A stretch of 64,000 bases of DNA from assembly GCA_030248195.1 (NCBI GenBank), contig JASAND010026020.1, forward strand, positions 1 to 64,000, written 5' to 3'. A program made the translations under genes and the position numbers. This stretch comes from Trissonchulus latispiculum. Its lineage: Eukaryota; Nematoda; Enoplea; Enoplida; Ironidae. Positions within the stretch are counted from its first letter, which is position 1, and the number at the start of each line of letters is the position of its first letter. Positions 53,294-63,200 of this stretch are shown one piece after another. Under the pieces are notes generated by a model. It was not told the DNA's origin. It made no database searches and was given only the letters and a program-made list of their open reading frames with translations.

Positions 53294-54868
53294 TAGGCAT
53301 GGGCACGGGTAATCGGGTACCCGGGTCCTGCTTCGGGTGCCCGATATCCAGTTAAAACCGGAAAAAACCGGATAAAACTGGATTAAGCAGAGTTAAAATT
53401 TTAGGCTCAGCAAAAATTTAACGAAAAATTTTTAAATTTCAGATCGCTATAAAATTTTAGTAAAGAATCTATAACTAAAAAGGAAACAATATGAGAAGAG
53501 GAGTTGTCCTGGTATTTTTCAAACTCTACATTTTTATATTAGTTCTGTTTTCAAAATTTTAGATTTCCTTTACTCCAATGATTTTTTCTTTCGAGTACCA
53601 ATTGCCATTAGATTATGTCAATTGTGATTGAAGTGGGCTTGAAAGTTTAGTGATTCTTATTTACTGTCACGGTGTACTCCAACATAGAAATAACTTCATT
53701 CACTAATGCCCATCGATCATTAGGTTTCAGTTTTGGAGTTTTAACTGTTTCTAAAGTGATTTCTGAACTCTGAAAAGCTCCCAGATTGTTCTACATTCAG
53801 TTGATCAAATGTAGGGGGATCGTTACGGAGACTTTCTTCTGATACAGCGGGATCGTAACAACATTAATGAAATAATTTCAAGTCCGTAATATGTGTACAT
53901 TTAATAAATGTCAAGTAAAAGTTTGGACTTGCTCCTTGTAACAGTTTTACATTTAGTAATCTTCCCTAAATAAAACTGGAAAAGAGTTATTGTTTACAGG
54001 TAAACTAAAATTCTAAAATCAATCTAAATGGAAAATATAATTAATTTCAACACAGAAGTCAATGAATTTTTAATATACATATAAATCAAAATCAATTTTT
54101 CTGTCAGGCACTTGAGTGGGTTTAAAATTTTACATTTGTTATGAGGCAACTGTAGTGTCTGATCACAAAAACTTAGTTTGAATCCAAAACTTTATTTTTA
54201 GGTTTTATTAATAAATTAAACTTATGCTCCAGAACAACATATGTAAAACTTACAGTTGAACTAAAGTATTTAGTACTACAGTCTACTTACAGTAGATTAA
54301 AGCTTGTAATGCAGCTGTTGCTTATTTGTTGCCTTTTGTGCTGTTCCAATTTCCAGAGATAAGCAGTTTAAATTAGCCAAACTTTATCATAAGGTTTGCT
54401 CTTATAGTCCAAAAGCTTTTGAAAATTTGTTGATATTTGCAGGTTAGTAGAACCGGACAGTACAACGGTGGTACGAAACTCAGAAAATTGCTGAACAAAA
54501 CGAGGTTATAAAATAAAAGCCAAAGTCGTCTGTATTAGCATCAGCTTCCGATACCTTGATAATTACTTGAAAGTCACTTTTAATTTTTTGATTTAATTTA
54601 ATCCCTTTTAATTCTTTAAAACTACTGTAAAATACCTCAGGAATGAAAATCTGTTCAGTCTAAGCTTAATTTGAGTAAGAGACCCCTAATAACCGTTAAA
54701 TTGTGAAATGCCCACCCCCAAAATTGGGTTAAAAAATTTCTCGGGTACCCGAAAGTGCTCGGGTACCCGAGTACCCGGGTACCCGGGTAGTGTCGCAATT
54801 ACCCGACATAGGGCTTCGGGTAGTACCGCGTACCCGGGTCCAAATTTTTGAACCCGTGCCCATGGCTC
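53294..54868. mobile_element. Non-autonomous hAT-like element with 8-bp target duplication
   Basis: The ends TAGGCATGGGCACGGGT and the complement of GAGCCATGGGCACGGGT match. GTAATTAT is duplicated at 53286-53293 and 54869-54876. An 8-bp duplication and a (C/T)AG..ATGGGCA-type terminus are typical of hAT transposons. Just inside both ends lie CGGGTACCCGGG palindromes. It is 1,575 bp with no transposase frame. Confidence 0.75.
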
Positions 54869-55147
54869 GTAATTATTGCAACGTAATACCCACGTCAGCA
54901 TACGTGTAGCGACGATATTATTCCATAATACAGACAAAAGTGTTGTAAGCTTCAGGCTTATTGTACCCACGTCAGCATAATGTATCAACGAATAATCTTG
55001 TTCCATAATACATACAAAGAAGTGTGAGAAGAACGTCATCCGAAAATTTGCCGGACAATTGGCTCTATTTAAAATAAAGAAAAACAGCAAAATTTTAGCA
55101 GTGTTTTGGGGTTTGCAGAAAAAATTCCCATCTGGGTTTGAAACCTG

Positions 55148-55295
55148 CACGTTGGCCGGCCGGTCATTGGCCGTTGGCCGTTGGCCGTTTGCTGTTGGCC
55201 GGCCAACGGCCAACGAACGGCCAATTAGCCGTTGGCCGTTGGCTGTTGGCCGGCCAACGACCAAAGCCCGGCCAAGCCAATTGGCTTGGCCGACG
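55148..55295. repeat. GGCCGGCCAAT-rich array, right copy
   Basis: Inverted partner of 52911-53110, with CCGTTGGCCGTTGGC runs. A third GC-rich patch with GGCCGGCCGGCTGCCGG is at 55615-55665. Confidence 0.7.
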
Positions 55296-55669
55296 AAAAC
55301 CACTTAGATTGCTGACAGTCGAAGACTGCATGGAGGCTATCACTTGCGCTGCTTAATAGGACCCAAACCTAATTTGCATAATCTGAATGCAAAAAATGAC
55401 CTAAGCTAGCCCTGTGTTGAAGATAGGGCTTCTAAATGGAGAAATAACTCACTATGCACTAAGCATAATAGTTTCCGTTTTATACATTCCTGCTCCAACA
55501 TAAATAAAAATTGTGCGATATTTGAACTCAGCGTAACCCATACTAAATTTAGCTCATTTGGTCAAGTTTTAAGGATTTTGAGTGGCGGGGGGGAGTGTTC
55601 GAGAACGGGGTCTTACCGGCCAGCGGCCAGTAAACCCGTAGGCCGGCCGGCTGCCGGTCTGGTCTGGAG

Positions 55670-56999
55670 CAGCTTTGATTGGAGCTATTATGACTGCTAA
55701 GATATTGATTTTCGGGTGTTTTATTAGAAAAATGTAGATGTATGTCTACACTGGCTGCGCAGGCCAGACTAAATGAGAAAAAGCCTTATCTATGCTGTGT
55801 CCAGATACTGGCGGCGCTGGAGCAGGAAGATATTGGAGATGAGTGTTAGAATGTGAAACGAAATCCTAGGCATAATGTGGATATTTTCAAATGCCGACAG
55901 CCCGAGAGAATTTTGATCATTGTCATCCAAAGAAACTAAATTGTTGGGAATTCCACATTCGTTTAGTATTTCAGCTACTGTAAGAGAAGTTAATAATGAG
56001 GTAGTTTAGCGCGGCTTTAGTTTAAGCTTAGCTTCTGCTTTTCAGCATAGTTAGGTTTGGAGTTTATTGTAAGTTTGGTGCCCTAAATTTCTAAAATTTT
56101 TGATTGTTGATTTGCATACCGGTCGTTAGTCAAAAGTTGGCGAAAGTAATCGGTCGTTCGCCTCAAACACTAGGTCTAAGTGCGTGTCGTATGGAGAAAT
56201 AGTCTGACACTTGTGACTTCTGAATTATTAGTCATTTCTTAAAACTGATGGAATCTCATTAGTTTTTCTGGATTTATTTAATGTATGCTCACTGTCGGTT
56301 ATCATATTTATTTATGTGGATAACAGCCAAACATGAAAGAATTAACTAATTAGCAAATCGAAAGCACCTCTGTGCTGTAACAAGTGCTTTCTTTTGGGGA
56401 TAATAGTATCGCACAACGATGAAGAAGTAACTGCGGTAATGTAGCGGTTTGTTGTCATAAGGTTGGATGCCGTTATGAAAAAGCAAAAAATGAAAAAAGC
56501 CGTTTTCTGACCTATGTCTGGTGCCTTTTATTTTATTCGTTTTATTAACACAACATTTTCATACTTTGAATGTACAGAAGAAAGTTGTACACCAATCACT
56601 CGAAAAATTAGACTCCCTGTGGGACTCGAACGCATAACCTCCAGCTCAACTCCCAGACGCTGTAGCCACCGGCAGCGATCTTAAAAAATATGTCAGTGGT
56701 GAAACCAGGCCACTTTCTTTATTGGGCCAAAACAAAACCTATTTCGGTTCTGATACGATGTTTCTAATTTATCACAATCTAAAAATTTTTGTTTTTCTAT
56801 ATAATTAGCAACAAGCAGGTTAATTTTGTAAACTTTTCAAGACAAGGGCGTGTATGGATTTTTACAATTATAAGGTTCCTTTAATCGTAATAAGGTTTAC
56901 AAATAAGGTTCCTTATTTATTATTGAGGAATAATTTATTCGATTTTGCTAGTCATGAATCGTTTTTAAATTAAGATTCAACGATTGCATTATTGTTTAG
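55670..56999. other. Intergenic region upstream of PIGO
   Basis: Contains a tRNA-like segment (separate entry) and otherwise unrecognised A/T-rich DNA. It ends in a TTGTTTAG directly before the PIGO ATG. No core promoter was identified with confidence. Confidence 0.4.
56608..56682 (-). pseudogene. tRNA-like segment (possible SINE head or tRNA pseudogene)
   Basis: On the minus strand GGTGGCTACAGCGTCTGG resembles an RNA polymerase III A box and GCGTTCGAGTCCC a B box at tRNA-like spacing, followed by ACAGGGAGTC. The T stem and acceptor stem do not pair properly, so it is not an intact tRNA. Confidence 0.4.
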
Positions 57000-57260
57000 A
57001 TGGATCGGCAGTTGTTGCCCAACAAATCTACTGTCACTTTTCTGTTTCTGTTGAGCTTGCTTTTCACTGTTGGTTTGCTAATTTTTATGCAAGGATTTCT
57101 ACTGCGGCGATCCGTTATTGATAGTAAAAGCCGATTCTGTTCAAATCCAGATGAACTCAGTAAATCCAGTTGTCAACAAAAGATTCCTCCCACCTTCAGT
57201 CGAGTGGTGATCATACTGATCGACGCATTGCGATATGACTTCATGGAATGGCAGAGCCAG
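57000..57260 (+). CDS. PIGO: PIGO exon 1
   Basis: The ATG at 57000 follows directly after an acceptor-like TTGTTTAG. The signal anchor [20 protein letters not shown] precedes [16 protein letters not shown]. Donor CAG|GTGTGG. Confidence 0.93.
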
Positions 57261-60200
57261 GTGTGGTTGAATTTCTGAGTTTCCATGTTATCATTTTTTC
57301 CAGAATATTATGATCAGTTAAACAAGCTACTGATCAACATAAAACTCCTCATTTAAGGTTAGTTACTGGATCGGATCAGTAAATCAGTGACTAGTTGCAG
57401 CTTTTTAACTCGCTAGCTAGACGTCCAAGAGCATGGTAGTCACTGTAGTGCATGTGTGGTACTACGGTAAAGATTCCCTTCCCCCACCCTAATGCAGGCC
57501 GCAGGGCATGGGTGCATTTTTTAATTTAGTTGTATTGATATTCAGCATGCAACAACTTACTCTTACTTCTATACCTTAGCTATCTGTTTTGAAGGGGCCT
57601 CTATGGCTGGATTAATGACGTCAGTTGTAAGATTGATGGAAACTTGTGTTTCTTCAGTATTTCCACTGTCTTCTCTGGCCTTGTCAGCCTCAGCTCTATT
57701 GTACCGAGCTTTGAAACAGGCAATAAAGGCAACAGTGACTAGGCTTGCAGCCAGCATCAGCAGTGTTAAGGAGCGACTGAAATTTGCCGGTTCCACCTTA
57801 CCATTGGGCGCAGCACTAACAGAGCAGGTTTCGATAGCCAGTTGCCGTGGATGAGGGTCAATTCTCAGAGATTGCATTACAGTAATCAACACAGCACCGC
57901 ACAGTTGACCGCTGAAAATTATAAATCCACTTCCTGTGCTGGAAGCAACTGGATAGGTCAGTTCAGCACTGAGTTCCAGTCCTATAGGAAAAGCACCGAA
58001 GGCAAAAAATCCCAGAAAGAAGCAGCACAGGCCGATGGCCCATTTCAGATTGGGACAAAGTGCGGCATTGGAATAGCCAATACCAGACAGCGCCGTAAAA
58101 GCCATATTTATTTTAGCTATTTCGTCCAATTTTCTGGTCCTATCAGCCAACATCCCAGATGCCAGACCACCCACGATGCCTCCGATAATCACCAAAACGG
58201 AGCAGAGTCCCGCAAAGGCATTGGAATAACCGTTGGTGCACAGAATCTGTTGCATTAAAGTGTACAGAGCTGTAAAGACGCCGGAACCAACAGATAGAGT
58301 GGCGGCCACTAACCAGTACCCGGGTTGCTTTGCCAGTCGACAAATTGACTCCCGAAAGGATACCGTTTTCATCGTTGCCACTTTTGAAGGCGGCAACTTT
58401 GGTTCAGAAACGTTGACGGCAAGCGCTGTAAACAGAACCAGCATACAAAGTGCTAGACTGAATAGGTTCAGCCTGTATATGTGGTCTGTTGCCGTCACCA
58501 GGCGCGGGGCGACCAAGTTTGCCGTCAAAACGCCGATTCCGTCTGACAGAGCTCCCAGGGTGCAGGCCAGGGTTCGTTCTTGAGCTGGGAACCAGGCTAC
58601 AGCCACCTTGCTGGGCAGCGCCAGACCAAAGGGAGAGGCAGCCCCTGCTAAAATCTGCCCTGTCAATGCCAGTCCAAATCTTCCCTTAATCGGCAAGACT
58701 GACAGGGAACTGGCGGCTCGAAATAAGGCACCGGCCACATTTGTCCAGGTTGCCAGAGAACAGTTGACCCGCAGACTTACATAGGAAACGATCCACATGG
58801 CTGGCAGTCCAATGCCAACGGTGGCGCACAAAAACGCCAGACTGAAGTAGTTGGACGCCAGTCGGCCGTAGAATTCGTCGGCAAAGTTGGCGACGGACGC
58901 AAAACCAATCCAGGATACGGAATTTGAAATGTTGAACAGCATTAGGGTCGCGATGACGCACCAGCGCCATTTGTATGTCCTATACAGGATCACCTGTTTC
59001 TGAATAGATTGGGACAGTTTACGACGTATATTCGATATTGACGTAGTGATGGATCTTCTGAGTGTTAGTCTTCTTTTGGACTTTAACGACTTTTCCTTGA
59101 CTTTTACTGGTTTTCTGCGTTTCTCATCCGCAATTGTAAACAGTTGACCCCCAAGAGCCACGGTTCGCATTGAGCTGATGTCTGATGATGGCGTTTTTGC
59201 GGTTTTTAGTGTAATAGTCTTTCCTTCTGATTGTCGTGTTTTCCCTCCTTTGTGTAAAAAAGTGGCGAGTAGTCCACTCTTTGAGAGACTTTTTGCCGAA
59301 GTTTTCGCGATCCTGTCTTCCGTTTCCAGATCAAAGGAAGGTTTGGTCAGAACTGGACTTTCACTTTTCGGTGATGGACTTTTTCTGTCCGCGGATTTCA
59401 GTTTTTCATCTTTCTGTATGGATTTTTTGACTGCGCTTGTCGAAGAACGTCCCTTATTTTCCTTCTTGAGGGCTTGCTTTGTTTGAGACTTAGATTTCTC
59501 TTCCAATGATGTGAATTTTTGTTTGTTTATGTTGTGCTGTTCGGATGAAAACATGATACTTAAAAATGGACACTGCGACCATTTGAATCTTTTAGATGCA
59601 TGCAATGAGGGTTAACTGATCAAATCTCAGCTTAAATTTTTAATTATATATATACTACAAAATTTAAGTAAACATCAAATTTTATTTTTGATTTTTAAAG
59701 TGTAAATGGCTAACCTTGACGCTGTCAGTTAAACGAACACCTATTGTGTTTTTAATTTTTATTTTTATAATTTAATTCTACTTATGGTTGTATGCATACT
59801 TTATGTCATGTATCTTTAGTTTATTTTAGTTGACATTTCGTGTTTATGTCAAGCGTTTCGTATTTCAGATTGAAAACGATACCACCCTGCAGAAGCTGTA
59901 TCTTAATCAGTTGCCAATTATTGGAAAGTTACTGTATTCTCAGCCCAATCAGAAAACTTCCGGAAACGAAGCGGACCCGCAAACCAGAGCACCTGGTTGG
60001 TTGTATCTTTTCAAGGCTGATCCGCCTACAACGACATTGCAACGTCTGCTGGCGCTGACTGCTGGCACGCTACCGACGTTCATTGACGCTGGATCCAATT
60101 TTGGAGCCACCAAAATTGCAGAGGACAACTGGATTCAGCAGGCAAAAGTTGTAAGTGACAGAACCCCCCCACCCTCTGTTTCAAGTCACAATTTTGCCTT

Positions 60201-63200
60201 GACTTTGACTGTATATTTAACGTTGATAAACCCCTTTCACTGTTGACAGTGCCACAACGCATAGAAGGATACGGGATTTCTTTGGCAGGGAACCATTCTT
60301 GGAGGTGCTATTTTTGGTATAGGGGACTTATAGATATTTGTTGGAAGTTTAGTCTTAAATGTTTGAAAACAAAAATGCTGCTTATGTTGAACTCAAATTA
60401 AAAATTATACTTTTAAGAAGGGCCTAAGTTTTGTTTCTTGGGTTTTCATCGATGTTGAGCGTCTTAGAGGTCGTGGCCTTCAATTTTCACTTCAGTAGAA
60501 TGCCTATTGGGTAGTTTTACGTGTAAACTTACCATCTGATTCCTATTGTTTAATTAACCTTTTTGTTTTATCAGTTCCCTTGTGTGTAAATTATGCTTCA
60601 CGTTTTTTTCTGTTTTAGCACGATCATCGTCTTCAGTTTCTAGGAGATGATACTTGGCTTGGTCTTTATCCAGATCAGTTTGATTTTTCTCTGCCTTTCT
60701 CGTCATTTGATGTTTATGATTTGGATACGGTCGATAATGGAATCATGAGTTATCTCGCCTCTGAAACTTTGGCACAAAGTAAGCAGATAACGTTCCTGGC
60801 GTTACAAGTTTCCCATATTTTTATTATATTAGGATCAGACCTATTATTGGAAAAAATTGGGCGTGGTGATTGTGATTGGAATCAAGTAAGCAATGTTAAA
60901 TTTATGAAAAAGGACATAATGTGCTGGTATGCCTGCCCTGCCCAGTTTAAGTTGATGACAGCTTAGTCGAGAGTTGTCCTCGATTCTTTAAAAGGAGGGC
61001 TGAGCTGGCCCCCCCCCCCGAATTTTGGGGACTGGGCCGGAGGTTAGGCCACTACTTTGGGGGTCAGCCTGGGAGGCGACCACCAACCGGCCTCTAGGGC
61101 CGCCCGAGTGGATGGCCCCAGACGGTCACGGCACCATGCAAGCGTGCTTTTTTAGGAAGAACCATTACAGACATTGTTTCCATTTCCTATCTTAAGAAAA
61201 ACTTCTAATTACAAATAAAAATGTAGCAGTACAAACAAGCAACTAGGTTAATTTTCTTGCATTACAGATAGGCTAAACCAAACTTCAATGTGATCGCAAA
61301 ATGGAACCAAGTCGTCAATCTGCTGTTGACAAAAGGCTGACTAAAATGAAGCAGATTTCGCAACTAAACCTTGTTTGTTTCCCATGTGATTGTCCTTTAC
61401 TCGACTCAGTTAATTAAGAGATATGACGGCACGACAGCAAGCTTAGTTGGCTGTAAACAGCAGCCAGGCATTCAAGACCATACTTATAGAGAAAAGTTGC
61501 AGAAATATTGAGAAACACTTTGTGTATACATCGTTATATATTATGCGTTAGGGTAAAGCGGAAGGCGTGCAGACACATCAGCTATGCGTACTGGTGGACA
61601 TAGCAGCCAGTTGTGCATTAAACGCATGTTTTAGGTGGAGCAATACAAATAGTCTATACAGAAATGTCAAGCTTAGAATGGTTTGGGGCCGGGGGCCGCC
61701 GTTGCGGACGGGCCACGGGGCCGTTGTGGGGACCGGCCTACAAAGTAGTGTGCTGGGCCCGGGCTGGCTCCCAATTTTGGGGAGTGGCCCGAAGTCCAGC
61801 CCCCGAAAAACTCTTGTTCTAAAAGATATATTGTCGGTAGTTTTTCTGTCACTGTTATTGTTTTGTATTTTATTTGTTCTTGATTTCTATAATTTGTTCT
61901 CCACAGGTTTATCAGTTTATAATATCAGCATATTGCATTTTCTGGGCGTTGATCACTGCGGTCATCGTTATGGTCCAGAACACCCTGAAATGGCCAGAAA
62001 ACTTCGAGAAATGAATGACTTTATTAGGTTTGAGTTATTTTAGTTGGTTGTAGCTTAACTATTTTCGGTAGATATTAAATGCACTGACAGACAACATCCT
62101 TCTACAACAACATCCGAATGAATTTATTTTTAAGTTTAAATTTGAAAATAGGTTTATTATGGCGTGTTTCTTGAGAAGAATTGAAGATAACGTTGGACTC
62201 AATAGAATTGAATTTACTTGTTAACTGTAGAAATGTATCCCAATTGATTTCGAACGATGATTTACTCTTGGTGTTCGGGGATCACGGAATGACTCCGGAA
62301 GGCGACCATGGTGGCGACAGTCCGTTGGAAGTAACTCCTGGCCTGATGGCCTATTCGCCTCGATTTCTGGATTCTTCGTTCCGCCCTGTCACTTTGCAGC
62401 AGCATTTGGTAAGGATCTGCCTATTTATTAATATCATTTCTGAGTTTAGGTTTGAAATTTGAAGCTGCAGTTTCCACCGATGTCGGCATTGCAAGCCCCA
62501 ATAATGAGTTAGTTGTTGTTCCATCGGCTTATCAAAGTATGTTCCTACAACGTAAGCCAAAAATGTAAATCCACAGTTTTCTGTTAGAGCCATGATGATA
62601 GTCTTTTAGGAGAAAACCTTTAAACTGATAATGTGCTTGGTTTCGGGACCGTGCATATGCTTTTATATTCATGTTTTAATTTAGTTGATTTGTACAACAA
62701 CATGTCTTGGGACGCAGGAACTAAGCTTTCTTTCTTTTATTGCAGACGGAAATTCAGCAGGTTGATCTTGTACCTAGCCTATGTGCCGTTTTAGGAGTCC
62801 CGATACCTTTTTCCAACCTTGGGAAAGTTGTACTGAACTGGCTGCCTGAGCAAATACAAAGCCTTGCAGTTGGAAATAATGTTAAACAGGTATTTCCAAC
62901 GTTGAAACCAATGTTGAATTTGCAAGACAAAGAGTAAACTGTTTCTTCTTCTCTTCTTCTCTCTCTTCTATTTAGGGAATGCAATGTTACGAACGCCAAG
63001 AGCACATAATAGATAAGAGTAGGAAACTCTTACATTACTATGTACTAAGCATGCTAGGCATGCTCGGTGCGTTAACACGGGACCCCCTTCCCCAAATTTG
63101 TAGTAATGTAATTCTCAACGATTTTTATATCATTGAAAAGGATTAATGTTACAAAGTTGTCGCATTAGTTTTTAGTTACGTTAACCTAATTAAAGTTATA

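Larger units (their letters stand above)
52291..55590. mobile_element. Outer inverted repeat of a layered composite
   Basis: The left arm 52291-52392 (CACTCAAAATCCTTAAAACT, ACCAAATGAGCTAAA, CAAATATCGCA) is the inverse of 55508-55590. Inside, in order, lie a 290-bp palindrome, GGCC-rich inverted arrays and a hAT-like element. Possibly several nested insertions; no transposase is visible. Confidence 0.55.

Noticed and set aside
53294..54868. Transposase gene inside the hAT-like element
   Set aside because: No frame in the 1.6 kb shows transposase features; the sequence is A/T-rich and stop-dense.
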